Under the pieces are notes generated by a model, which did no database searches, was not told the origin of the DNA, and worked only from the letters and a program-made list of their open reading frames with translations. From Stemphylium vesicarium (lineage: Eukaryota > Ascomycota > Dothideomycetes > Pleosporales > Pleosporaceae), in contig QXCR01000237.1 of NCBI GenBank assembly GCA_004380135.1, positions 1 through 32,385 of the forward strand: a stretch of DNA of 32,385 nt, in the 5' to 3' direction. This document shows, piece after piece, positions 1 through 9,521 of this stretch; the stretch's first letter is position 1, and every line of letters starts with the position of its first letter. The position numbers and the translations under genes are program-made.

Positions 1-35
1 TAAGGTGCCCGTGCGCAGCGCGCACGGATTCGCAG
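1..35 (+). repeat. Left terminal inverted repeat of the pogo element
   Basis: Pairs with 2078-2112. It begins TAAGGTGCCCGTGCGCAG and contains a small palindrome (GTGCGC-AGC-GCGCAC at 11-25). The motif GCAGCGCGCAC at 15-25 is repeated at 33-43. Confidence 0.88.
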
Positions 36-154
36 CGCGCACGCCGAACACTATCTGCTCAATCTCAAAAATGAGGCTCCACAACGCCACACAATAGCTG
101 AATACTGATAAAAATATTGTGTTGCAGTAATTAGATGCTTGCGATCAGCTTGTA

Positions 155-2011
155 CTATCTATATTTTTGTGGGAGGCTGACGTTGCGGCCACGTGATGTG
201 AGCTTTGGTGGAGGAGCTGGAGGCTCTTCTTGAACTTGAGCACCAGCGCGAGCAGCCCTAACGCGTTTTTGACGCTTGTTGCTTGCTGAGGATACTTGTG
301 AGGCTTTTCTCTTTCCCTTTTGGGATAATTGTAGAGCTTTAGCAGCATCTCTCTCCTCCTTCTGGCGCGCGCGTTCAGCTGCTTTCTCAGCCCGCTCAAG
401 CTCCCTCATCTCCTTGAGTCTCTGCCTCTCCACACGCTTCTCCTCGAGCTCAACTTGACGCTGCAGTCGAGCCTCCTCGCGCTGCTTCTTGGCCCGTGCT
501 TTTTGGAGTTTCTCCTCCATCTCATCTCGCTCCCGTACTGCTTCTCTAGCTCGAGCCTCACGCACCTTGCGAGGAGACCAGTGGACTGCGCCACCGTGAT
601 ACTCCTGGCGCTGTTGAAGGTCAAGAGCTTTGCCCTTCTTTTTATGCTTCTTTTTGTGTTGAAGAGCGTCTCTTAAACCCTCTACTTCATGCTTTAAAAG
701 CTCATTTTGAACAGAGAGATGGTGAACGCTTGAGCGCAGCTTTCTTGCCTCATACTGATGGCCATTAGTGACAGCAGCTCGAACTAATCGATCCATCTTT
801 CTCCAATCATGGTCAGAGAGCCCTGACGATGAGCTTCTCTCAGCTTCTGGCGTGCTGGCAAATCTACGAAGGACAACGTTGGCATCCATCGGCCAGATCC
901 CAGTGGCTTCGAAGGCCTTCAATATGAGGCTCTCTGTGAAGGAGGATATCCAGGCGCTCCAGAAGAGTGGGACGAAGTCCCCTTTCTTGATTGGAATGAG
1001 GCCTTGAGCTTTATGGAGATGGTTGGTGAGCTCGTTGGAGTAGGCTTGAGAGAGTGGCTTGAACAGCACTACATCGAGCGGCTGGAGCGTATGAGTTGAA
1101 TGTGGAGGAAGGATCATGAGGAGGATCCTGTGGCGATCACAGTAATCGATAAACTCCATCGTGACATGAGATCCATGGCCACCAAGGATGAGCAATCGCC
1201 ATCTCCCTAATCGCTGCTTTGTATAGCAATCAAACACCTGCTCTAGCCAAGCTAGACCTATGTTATCGTTTGACCAGCCTGTTGGAGATGATGAGACAAA
1301 GACCTCGTGTTCTCCTGCCTTAATGTCCTCTACCCAACTTGATCGTATAGCTCATTTTTTAGCTGCGTAGATAAGGGCTGGAGGTAGCAAGCTCCCATCG
1401 GCGCAGCAGCAGGCCAGAACTGTCAGAAACTCGCGTGATCCATCCTGGAGAGATGCTCGAACCTCCTTCTTCTCCCATTAACGCCTGCTGGATATCCTCT
1501 TACTTCTGCCTATTAAACCAATTAAGAAGCCCTTCTCATCCATGTTGTATATATCTCGATCCTCAAGGTGATATTCAGTGATCTTCTGATGCAGTAGCTC
1601 GAAGCAGAGACGGTATTTTGACTCAGAATCAGCCAGGTGGCGCATACGATCCATGGCGGTGGTCCGCTTTGAGATGAGATGGATCTCGTGCCGGTTGACG
1701 AAGCGAGTAACCCAGCTCTCGCTGAGCTGCTGACGGGCTACTTCTGATAAGAAATTCCTGATCATCTCCCTCGTAGGAGGTAGGCCTTGCTTGGCAAGCT
1801 TAACAATACATTGTACAAGCTCCAACTCCTGTTGTGGGTTGAGAGCTTGCCTGCTGGCATGCCCAGCATCCCTAGGCCCTGTCACGCCTCTCCATCGTCG
1901 CCCCAGAGTTGACCGGTCAACGCCATGCTCTTCAGCAACTTCCTTCAATGTAAATTGTTCTTCTGAACCTCGCGACTTTAGATCCTCGATCGCCTCATCA
2001 ATCGGAGCCAT
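155..2011 (-). pseudogene. pogo/Fot1 (DDE_1) transposase, disabled by two stops and a lost catalytic Asp
   Basis: One frame of 618 codons from an ATG at 2011 (MAPIDEAIEDL). Domains in order: a psq/pogo-like helix-turn-helix (about residues 15-50, FTLKEVAEEHGVDRSTLGRR); a CENP-B/Tc5-type DNA-binding domain (about 60-130, including SESWVTRFVNRH); a DDE_1 integrase core; and a basic, strongly charged coiled-coil tail (about 430-560), common in fungal pogo transposases. The first catalytic Asp is in YNMDEKGF (residue about 158) and the third in LQPLDV (about 313). The second, normally DGHGSH, reads GGHGSH (codon GGT at 1181-1183). In-frame stops lie at 1478-1480 (TAA, where CAA is plausible) and 1352-1354 (TGA). 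No frameshift is needed, so decay is by point mutation only. In life it would cut and paste its own element into TA sites. Confidence 0.9.
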
Positions 2012-2077
2012 GGTCGTGGAGTCATCGCGCGTCGGAGTTGTGGTGTTGAGACGTGCGTTGGTGTTCTGCGGGGCACA

Positions 2078-2112
2078 CTGTGAATCCGGGCACACTGCGC
2101 ACGGGCACGTTA
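2078..2112 (-). repeat. Right terminal inverted repeat of the pogo element
   Basis: Read on the minus strand it begins TAACGTGCCCGTGCGCAG, matching the left end. A GGGCACACTG motif occurs twice near this end (2070-2100). The TA at 2111-2112 is the target duplication. Confidence 0.88.
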
Positions 2113-2307
2113 CGATTCCTCCAGGCCTTGCTTCGCGTCTCGTACACCGCTTTTGCCGCCACCAGCGAGCCACCATGGCTATTCTAGCACCACGCCCCAG
2201 TAGACACGCGATAGCACGGCAGCTGTCCTTGCGCCCTTCCAGAATTTTTTTTCTTTGAAGCCCGAAAAACATCGCATCGTCGCCAAACTACAAACCAACC
2301 GTCCAAA

Positions 2308-3249
2308 ATGCGCAGCAACGGTTGTCGCACCGACCTTCTCCTTACACCACCCGTCCTCCTCCTCCTACCCTTTACCGCTATAACCACGATCCTCAAGCGC
2401 GTATCCAAGACCATGTTTAATAACAACATTCAGCGCGGCTACAGCAACGGCGGGTCTCAGGTTTCGCGGTCGCGACCTGGTACTAACGCCGACATCGACG
2501 TTATGCTTGACGTCAACAACGGGTCTACGATCGCGATACTATGCCTATGTATACTAGCCTATGCAGTCGCCTTGTTGAGCGGCGCGGAGATGTGGCAGTT
2601 GAGAAGAGTAGAAGGCACAGCGGGACATGAGCGCATGTGGGTGTGGGTCGTGCTGTTGAGTAATCTGGTCCTTGGGGCTGGTTGCCTGGCTATCTTTGGC
2701 TACGCAACGGCGGCACAGATGAACGATAGGCCGTGGCGGAGTTGCCGCGATGCAGGCGATGCGAGTCAAGAGCATACGAAGGAAACGTGGGCGTGCCAGA
2801 TTAATGAGTTCTTTCTAGGCGAGTGCTGGGCGGCTTCGGTGTGTGGGACTGCAAAGGCGATGCGGTTTTTCTTACTGCCTATGGCTGTTGCGGCGTTCGC
2901 TGTGCTAAGCAGTCTTTGGGTGCTGGTTAGGTCGAGGGGTGGGGTTAAGTGGGCGTTTGGCGGGAAAGGGAGGTATGCTAGGTTTCGAAGTGCTTATGAA
3001 ATGCAGCCGCAAGGAACAGAGGGTCCGTATGCTGGGCCACTGGCCGGTCAATGGGTTCAGCAGCCCTGGGCTGGACAGCCGGGGCAACAATGGCGTGGAC
3101 AGCGCAGCCATATCAGCAATGGGGACCGCAGCCGGGGCAGCAATTTGGCCCTCAGCCAGATCAGCAATGGAGTCCGCAGACTGTTGTTCAGGCGCCGCCA
3201 AAGTTGGATACTCTGGTATTCCGGTGATGTAAATTTTTGCTGTACGTAA
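2308..3249 (+). CDS. Predicted membrane protein of unknown family, 3' end frameshifted
   Basis: Open frame of 313 codons. Two starts are possible: 2308 (context CAAAATG) or 2413 (GACCATG, giving MFNNNIQRGYSNGG); I cannot decide, but the later one removes an odd leader. Hydrophobic segments lie at about residues 73-95, 107-132 and 187-210. The loop between the last two has several Cys, suggesting a disulphide-stabilised outer loop. A Gly/Gln/Pro-rich tail follows. From about 3095 the frame stops making sense (Arg-rich). The neighbouring frame continues the tail as QPYQQWGPQPGQQFGPQPDQ and ends at TGA 3225-3227. One base therefore appears to be missing near 3090-3105, replacing the last 40 or so residues. 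This is a mutation or a sequence error. The pogo element lies just upstream and may sit in the promoter. I do not recognise the family. Confidence 0.65.
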   Translation: MRSNGCRTDLLLTPPVLLLLPFTAITTILKRVSKTMFNNNIQRGYSNGGSQVSRSRPGTNADIDVMLDVNNGSTIAILCLCILAYAVALLSGAEMWQLRRVEGTAGHERMWVWVVLLSNLVLGAGCLAIFGYATAAQMNDRPWRSCRDAGDASQEHTKETWACQINEFFLGECWAASVCGTAKAMRFFLLPMAVAAFAVLSSLWVLVRSRGGVKWAFGGKGRYARFRSAYEMQPQGTEGPYAGPLAGQWVQQPWAGQPGQQWRGQRSHISNGDRSRGSNLALSQISNGVRRLLFRRRQSWILWYSGDVNFCCT

Positions 3250-3646
3250 AGCCAAACTCTGGAATGTTTGATGTCAGGCTGATTTGACATCTACATCTCT
3301 ATTATCTCGCTTCTCGCCCCTCGCCCCTCGCTCCTTGCTCCTCTTCTCCCGTACCTCGACCCTCCGCGTTGTCCATTTTCTCAACATGTTTCTTCCAATA
3401 CATTCCATCTCATCATGTCCATCAGCACTCATGAAACCAAAAACAGTGATACGAGTACCGGTAGATGGAATCTCACACGTCTCATCCCGCGACAATGTTT
3501 CCCTTTCATCGAGAACCAGCCAAAGACCGAAAAAACCCCTTCTGCCAACAGGTCCACAACATCAACAATGAAACTTCCTACTTTCTCCCGCCCTTCCCAC
3601 AGCGCACCCCAAATCCCACCCTCAATCCCACTGAACCACTCCCACT
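3250..3646. other. Intergenic, probable promoter of the kinase-like gene
   Basis: No convincing gene. It contains long pyrimidine-rich runs (3300-3360, CTCGCCCCTCGCCCCTCGCTCC-like), which are common in fungal promoters. Open frames running from 3415 or 3465 into the next gene are shadows of it. Confidence 0.5.
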
Positions 3647-4717
3647 ATGTCATCCAACTCGAACCCATCCCCACGAACTTCGCCTTCGACAGACGGCGGC
3701 GTCTCAAAAGGCCTAGACGAAAACTTTTACAACAAGCCCCCACCCCCCCTACACCATCGGCGCAGCATTCACCGCATACCGGCACACCCCTCCCGTACCC
3801 TTCGGCCCCACCTACACCAGCGCCCGGACACCCTTTAAAACAGGGTCCTTCCGCCTCCCCCAAACCGCATACTATCTTTCTCGACCACCACTGTCCGGCC
3901 GCACATTGCCCGAATCCCGTACGCTGACTATCAACGACTCGCTGTGGACGGGGTATCCCTACGGTGCGCAAGTATTTGTTGTGGATAGGGGATTGGTAGC
4001 CAAGATCTACGATCCGCTGTATGAAGACGGGTTCGACGGGGAGGGGAATAAGCGCAATGTCGTGGTTTTAGCGGATGGAGATTATGCAAGGGAAGCTGCG
4101 GCGTATGAGGAGTTACAAGGAGATGCGCGCGTGGAAGGGTGGGTTCCGGCATACTTTGGTAGTTGGACGATTGATGTGGAGACGGCTTTTGAGGGGCGGA
4201 TTTGGATGAGGCAGGTGCGGCTTATACTTGTGGAATATGTTGGCGGTGCTTTCATGAGTAGTATCGCACCTGGGGCACTGGACCGACAAAATCGCTCGGA
4301 TGCTATGCAGCGCATTCTTGAAGCTGAGGCTAAGATCTTTGCAGCAGGCGTGGAGCACGCTGATCTAGCGTCTAGAAATGTTTTTGTCGTGTTTCCGGAC
4401 CCATCTTCCACGTCTTCGCTATAGACACCCGCACCCGCACCCGCACCCAACCGAGCCCTCTAGTCCGCATAATCGACTTCAATGTCTCCGCCGTCCGCCA
4501 CCTAGATACCCGGTGCTTCGGCGACCCGGATCCTTCCTTCTACGCAAGGATGGAGCGCAGGTGGCCAAGTATCAAAGCTTCCTCTTTTTCCTCGTGGGAT
4601 CGTAGCTGCTCGCGGAGAGAGGTATCTTGGCCGATTTCCTTGATTTCGGTGATCTCCTCGATGTGTCCTCTGGGTGTGGTGAAGAAGCGCCTGGAAGAGC
4701 ATGCGTACCAAGATTAG
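3647..4717 (+). pseudogene. Protein-kinase-like (PKL fold) protein, two frameshifts
   Basis: Start ATG 3647 (MSSNSNPSPRTSPS). The frame runs to a C-rich stretch at 3741-3749, then coding continues one frame over (YTIGAAFTAYRHTPP from 3750) through the kinase-like core: VAKIYDPLY with the candidate ATP-binding Lys at 4002-4004, REAAAYEEL (alpha-C-like), LILVEYVGG (hinge), and HADLASRN with the catalytic-loop Asp at 4362-4364. After about 4400 a second shift is needed to reach VRIIDFNVSAV, where DFN takes the DFG position (Asp at 4475-4477). That frame ends at TAG 4715-4717. The first shift lies in a C run and could be a sequencing error; the second lies near a CACCCG hexamer repeat (4427-4448). 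The family resembles small fungal kinase-like proteins of unknown substrate. The tail overlaps the convergent gene by about 145 bp, so the true C-terminus is uncertain. Confidence 0.65.
4427..4448 (+). repeat. Short hexanucleotide repeat (CACCCG)n
   Basis: Nearly four copies of CACCCG just after the second frameshift of the kinase-like gene. In the downstream frame it encodes alternating Thr-Arg. It is a plausible slippage site. Confidence 0.7.
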
Positions 4718-5807
4718 GTCGTTGAGACGGGAGCGGTGGAGCGTCAGGGATGGTCGGGGTGGGCATAAGGACGCGTCCACGAGGACGATGTGTCGGCCGG
4801 CCACCCGTAAGACAACGCGACATAGAGCTGGGTAGTGTAGGCGGAAGTGGAGGGGGATAGGACGATATACCGAAGAATGCGTCGAGCTGAAGTGCAAGCA
4901 TTTTGCATTTCGGAAGGTTCGCCAACCATCTTACCATAGCTATATCTCGACGCCCACCCATTAGGCGGCTGACTTTCTCTTGCGCCCGATGATATACACC
5001 GCTCTGACCATGTGCCTTGTCGAATATAGATAGCACCTCGGGAATCTGATCCCAAGTGTAGCCTGCGACTATGCAGATATAAGCTGCTTTGAACGTGCTT
5101 GGATCAACACAGTAGTTGCATTTCCGATGGTCGTCTAGCCAGGCGAGGACCAAGTCGTCTCTGCCACATGCTGGGCAAATTACAGGTGTCACTTGAGGAT
5201 CAAGGCCACGAGGGTTTGTAGTGGAATTGAGACATGATGAAGGCAAAGCCTCCTGGATACAACGGGGCGTGCTTGTGGGCTGTGGAGGACGGCCGTCAGC
5301 CGTAATGGTCATGACGCTGCCGTTGGATTCATTTGGACGAGCGGCATCATGAGAGAAGTCGGCCCCGTAGAGTGAGCTTGGCGGAGGGTCCTTTTGCCGT
5401 GACTCTCGCGGAATGTTGGGAACCGGATCCGTCGCGTCGTCGTTCTTCCTTTGTTGGCATCGACTTTGCTGTGGGGTATCTTGTGTCCTGTTCCTAGCCT
5501 GCGTGAGATCTCCATGCTGAAGATCTGCTTTACTCTGAGTAAGGTCGATTATGTCGTTGGGGGTTCGTCGTATTTTGCCTCGACTGTGGTTGAAGCTCCT
5601 AGATGTTGACATGGCCGGTAGCGAAGGGCTCCTTTGCTGTGTACCTTGGTCGCCCGACGGTATAACTTCAACCACTGCACTTGGATGTGGCAAAGGACTG
5701 TTGTGTTGCTCTGCCAATTCCGGCTGCTTCTTTGTTGGGGGGGCATCGTCATTCGTGCTTGTCGCTAGCATCCATTTGACGCTCATCCTCTTGTTTGCGG
5801 CCTCCAT
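4572..5807 (-). CDS. Hypothetical protein with a four-cysteine zinc ribbon
   Basis: A 411-residue product when started at ATG 5807 (context ACCAACAATGG), preferred over upstream non-ATG extension. The first 200 residues are low-complexity, rich in Ser, Gln, Pro and charged residues, and look disordered. A CPAC (Cys 211, 214) and a CNYC (Cys 230, 233) pair, 15 residues apart, would make a zinc ribbon. They are followed by a compact, probably helical region (about 234-300, including DPSTFKAAYICIVAGYTWDQ). The C-terminus is Pro-rich and ends with a basic cluster, PTRKKRKL, resembling a nuclear localisation signal. A nuclear, zinc-binding regulator is an inference only; I do not recognise the family. 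It is convergent with the kinase-like pseudogene. Confidence 0.6.
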   Translation of the reverse strand: MEAANKRMSVKWMLATSTNDDAPPTKKQPELAEQHNSPLPHPSAVVEVIPSGDQGTQQRSPSLPAMSTSRSFNHSRGKIRRTPNDIIDLTQSKADLQHGDLTQARNRTQDTPQQSRCQQRKNDDATDPVPNIPRESRQKDPPPSSLYGADFSHDAARPNESNGSVMTITADGRPPQPTSTPRCIQEALPSSCLNSTTNPRGLDPQVTPVICPACGRDDLVLAWLDDHRKCNYCVDPSTFKAAYICIVAGYTWDQIPEVLSIFDKAHGQSGVYHRAQEKVSRLMGGRRDIAMVRWLANLPKCKMLALQLDAFFGISSYPPPLPPTLPSSMSRCLTGGRPTHRPRGRVLMPTPTIPDAPPLPSQRPNLGTHALPGASSPHPEDTSRRSPKSRKSAKIPLSASSYDPTRKKRKL

Positions 5808-6426
5808 TGTTGGTGCTTTATTCAATAACAGAGCGACGACGTAGCGTTTAAATAGCGGTCGCCTGGCCCCCACCATAATGCGTCCAGCTATGATTGTGAC
5901 ACGGGTTACATGCAGGATTAACGCAGAGGAAGGGAGGATGGTGCGGCGGGGACGCGAGCTATATTGTTGATGCACTTGCGTGCATGAGCTGCATGCACCC
6001 CACGCCACATAATCGAACGCCCCTGAGACTCAAGGGTACTCATCCCTATGAAGCATGATAGCGGTATATCTTGTATGCACGCATGTAATTCTCGCATCGA
6101 AAATGATGTAATGACTACCTAGGTAGCGCTTTGGGCAAGGCTCGACGCCCGTGGTAACATGGCAAGCGATAGGTATTTGGCGCCACCGTCGAATACACAG
6201 CTGCATGAACACGAAATTGAAGCTTTAGTATGTAGCTTCAACCAGATCAGCAATTCGCATCACCGCTTCCAGATTGACGATTCCCGCTTCCCGCTTCCCG
6301 GCTTGGGTTCCCGCCAAGCGTCACCAACTTAGTACGGACTCTCTATGCTTTGGCATTCTTGGGTATCAAGAAAATAAGTAGCGATGTCAGTATAATGTAG
6401 TTCAATACATTAACATAACTACAGCA
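5808..6426. other. Intergenic stretch
   Basis: No gene supported. A short CCCGCTT-type repeat lies at about 6281-6315 (CTTCCCGCTTCCCG-like). The left part is the presumed promoter of the minus-strand zinc-ribbon gene. Confidence 0.5.
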
Positions 6427-7825
6427 ATGCATTTTTCGCATTTCGATATCAATACGTTGGGTCTGTCGCGCGCTCCCGAGTACAAGCCAATGAAGTCTTG
6501 GCTATGGGAATCGGATCTGTGGGAAGTATTCACTTTCATATTGACAAAAGACGCTCACAATTTCGACCACCCGCAATATCGTGTTCAGATGTCCCTGGCC
6601 CTTCTTTTCATGTACAATATTGGACTGCATCCCAAAGCGGCCTTGCATCAGGGCTTTTACTACAGAGACACGAAACTAGTAGTGACGCATCTTCTTTCGG
6701 GCCGCTCACACATTAACAAGGCGCAGCAGGACATTTGTACTTGCAGACAACCCGGCTGTACCTTATTTTTGCCTGGTGACACTGTTCCTCGCTCTAGCTC
6801 TCGCTGATGGTGCCATCGAAGGGGTGCATGTTCAGGAAGACTTGTCGTCGCCAATGGAAAGCCAATCGAGCGGCTGGATTGCTTTGCCATACCACGAGCA
6901 CGCCATGCAGATGCCCATCATGAGACGCACAGGGCTTGGATCTAGACTCATCTCGTCTTGTGCCATGAAGCCTATTTTCATGGGCAAGATGATATACGCG
7001 CAAATACAAAGGGCTGAGTACTAGGCAACGTATGCAACTATCATTAGAGAAAATTAGAGGGCGTCCCTACGTGAGAGCCGACGTAAGCTTAGATCAAATA
7101 CTTTTCTTAAAGGTCTTCATTAACAACGTATAGAATTAAAGTTCGCTACCGATTTAATGACAACAACACTTGGCCGAGCTCAAGGTCAGCGGGTCTGTGC
7201 ACCTCCTTAGGTACCGTAGAGCTCTCAAAAATGCCCAGGCAGTCACCCAGCTCACTTCGGCTTTGCGTTGCAGTCAACAGACATGTATATGGAAAGGCTG
7301 TGGCCAAAAGAGACTCCATGAAGCTGAACTCACGGCTGCTCACATGGAAGAACAGATCTCGGGACGACAATCTTGCCTATAGGGAACTTGCGACTACGAA
7401 GCTGAAAGTCCTAACGAACTCCATTTCCACCTCGCGGAAGAACATGGTATATATACGCAAGAACTATACTAGCGCGAGCTATGTTCTGTTTCGGATGTGC
7501 ATGTTGGACTTCAAGTCGGCTCCAATGGACACTGCACGCGTCGCAACACTTGCATCGACCAGACATTATCTATGGCCCTGTATATGCAGAGGGGCATCTA
7601 GCAGTAGGGCGACGTTGTCCTTATTGCATGAGGAAAGGGGCTTTTTTTCAAATGGATCACAACTCGGAGAAGTATATAGAGCATATTGAAGAGCACATAT
7701 GTCGAGAGTGTGGAGATAACAAACCCTTGGAATGTCCACATCCCCAATGCGACCAAAAAACCTATGACAAGGCCGGAATGCGAACCTATCTTGATCGGAA
7801 ACACGGCATACCTTTGCTAAGATGA
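6427..7825 (+). pseudogene. Relic of a FluG/DUF3435-type protein (tyrosine-recombinase-related fold) with C-terminal zinc fingers
   Basis: Three pieces in different frames line up in family order. 6427-6807 contains YRVQMSLALLFMYNIGLHP and YRDTKLVV, matching the segment where family members read about YTGxRPG followed by YRDIxL. 6776-7024 (next frame) carries LALADGAI and a middle segment ending IQRAEY. 7481-7825 gives the zinc-finger end RCPYC, HIEEH, CPHPQC and a terminal HGIP. Stops and frame changes fill 6808-7480, so no full protein can be made. The usual N-terminal third is absent. The Arg expected in the GxRP motif is His here (GLHPKA), a loss of the presumed recombinase Arg. DUF3435 proteins include the tyrosine recombinases of giant fungal Starship elements, but many FluG-type members are not linked to such elements. 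I see no element boundary here. Confidence 0.55.
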
Positions 7826-8260
7826 CCGAATAAGGAAACTCCAGACTCAAAATCATTCCCGAGTAGAGCTACTCTATGGCAGGGCGGAAACTTAGCACAA
7901 ACTCGTGTCAAAAGTCCCAGGAAGCGGTGAGAACGACAATCGTTTGTCACCACCCACGTAGTACCGGTGAGAGCTGGAGGACTCTCTTGGCCCTTGTACC
8001 AGATGCACGGACCCAGAAATCCCCAAGGCTGAGGAGCAAACAAATGATTCGCAAAAGTACAATAAGGCGTTGCGTCCTAGCAACTTTTGTCGCAAACCCC
8101 CTTCCAAAGACCTCGCTTTAAGAAAAAAGTTTTACAGCCAATCACTGCTATGCCAAGCTCTGTTACGCTCATCCGCTCATGTAACCCCGCCACGTCATAC
8201 AGAACGCGCAACAACGACCACAACTCCAACAACAACTACAATTCCAAGAAACGAGTCGCA

Positions 8261-8476
8261 ATGCAGTCGAATTTTGAGACAGCTCAATCTGGCGAGATAA
8301 AGTCTTTACTGTTGCGCATCCAAGACGATGCGCTGCAGCGCTTTGTAAGCGATGTAACTATCCCCTCCAACAAAGCTCATGTGATCTTCAAAATCGAGCA
8401 ATACACCGAAATCATTACGCATTTGCAACAAAGAAAACCGGTAAAAAACGTGATCCCATTGGAATTGCTCAGCTGA
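8261..8476 (+). CDS. Small hypothetical protein
   Basis: A 71-codon ORF from ATG 8261 (MQSNFETAQSGEIKSLLLRI). The sequence before it is rich in CAACAAC and AACTCC runs, like a fungal 5' leader. The frame is open further upstream (to 8087), but that part reads as Asn/Thr low complexity. There is no recognised domain, no membrane segment and no signal peptide. A GTAAAA near 8440 could be a weak intron donor, which would change the end. It could also be a fragment of a decayed gene linked to the upstream relic. Confidence 0.3.
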   Translation: MQSNFETAQSGEIKSLLLRIQDDALQRFVSDVTIPSNKAHVIFKIEQYTEIITHLQQRKPVKNVIPLELLS

Positions 8477-8640
8477 CGATGAAAGGAAAAATTTTCACAT
8501 CATTTTGGAGCTGTGTTCGGGCCTGGTGCCACCATTCTCAGTGGCCCATACTCATATGCTATCCTCGTCGTTGCGTCGCTCGAAGACACTAGCTACAAGA
8601 TCAACGAAAGCACCCCGCCTCGTTGTAATATTATATATAC

Positions 8641-9521
8641 TCAAGCAGGCGGATGCTCGGTCCAGGTGATGTCTGGGCGGCTCGGGGCCATGGTGTTTGC
8701 TTGGAAAGAGTCGATAGAGTCGTAGTCAGGGCGAGGAATAGTATCGATTACGTCGATATTCCAATTTACGTTCCCAATTGAGTGCTGATTGATCGGTTGT
8801 GAATGTGATGTACTGTAACCCAACCCAATGTTGAATGTTGGTGGCTCGTAATCAGGTGGTGCAGATTGTCGCGGTTTCTTTATCGTACCTAACTTGCGTT
8901 AGCTCATTCAATATACATTGCCCGCGGAGACGTACCATAGTTTTGATACCCATCTGGTGCTCCCCGCTTCATTGTAGAAGAGTCTTTATAGGAGGAAAGC
9001 CGAGCTAGATGTTTATCCTTTCCTAGATACCTTTGGACCAAGTTTCTTGTAGTACTGCCCAAGCTACGAAACTCGGAGCAGCCATCGAACAGATGATTGA
9101 ACTTCTCTAAGCTCATGGGACCGAGACCAGCGTAAGCTATTAGAAAGAGGAAGTCGAAACGGTTTTCGGATAGTGTGCAGACATCAAATGCATTTTCTGC
9201 ATGCCGAAGGGCCTCCCTCATGTGCTTCGAAATTTTATTGCTCTGTGGCGTCTGCCCCTTAGCCTGGAAAGCGAGCTCCCAAATCACTAATGACTTCTTG
9301 ACTTGTGTCCAAACGTGGTACTGAGGGACTATACCATTGAGGGATGTTGCTGTAGTCTTGATTCGCTTGACCTCCTCTGCGGTCTGGTGTGCGGCGGACA
9401 CCAGCCGGATCTTGGAATCAAGAGCGGCACAATCGCCAGCGGAAAGGTCCGGTGCCGCTAACACGATTTTAATTGCGAATGAGAGAATCGAGTCGTTACT
9501 TTTCGATAAATCGAATTCCAT
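8641..9521 (-). CDS. Hypothetical protein, two exons (intron 8889-8935)
   Basis: Exon 1 runs 9521-8936 (ATG, MEFDLSKSNDSILSF). A 47-bp intron follows with donor GTACGT, a GCTAAC branch site and acceptor TTAG. Exon 2 runs 8888-8641 and ends in TGA. The join keeps frame (586 + 248 nt = 278 codons, 277 residues) and turns the truncated ORF end into a longer tail (GTIKKPRQSAPPDYEPP...). The N-terminal 170 residues look helical and soluble; the C-terminal 85 are polar, with many Pro, Asp and Asn, and probably disordered. No known motif is recognised. There is no signal peptide or membrane segment, so it is likely intracellular. The intron match to fungal consensus and an exact phase fit are the main reasons to call it real. 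Confidence 0.7.

Larger units (their letters stand above)
1..2112 (-). mobile_element. Complete pogo/Fot1-type (Tc1/mariner superfamily) DNA transposon, inactive
   Basis: Both ends are visible. The first 35 bases and the reverse complement of 2078-2112 match at 30 of 35 positions, and with one gap the similarity runs to about 50 bp. The outermost dinucleotide is TA on both sides (1-2 and 2111-2112), the target duplication expected of this superfamily. The length, about 2.1 kb, is usual for Fot1-like elements, and a single transposase on the minus strand fills it. Three of the five TIR mismatches are C/T or G/A transitions. The left end coincides with the first base of the window, so the left flank is not visible. 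The right flank (from 2113) is host DNA about 200 bp upstream of a membrane protein gene. Confidence 0.9.

Noticed and set aside
3415..3927. 170-codon ORF on the plus strand
   Set aside because: It overlaps the kinase-like gene in another frame, is Pro/Thr-rich by composition only, and has no motif.
4380..4424. Possible 45-bp intron (GT...ATAG) explaining the second break in the kinase-like gene
   Set aside because: Joining these sites does not change frame, leads to a stop before the DFN motif, and removes conserved residues.
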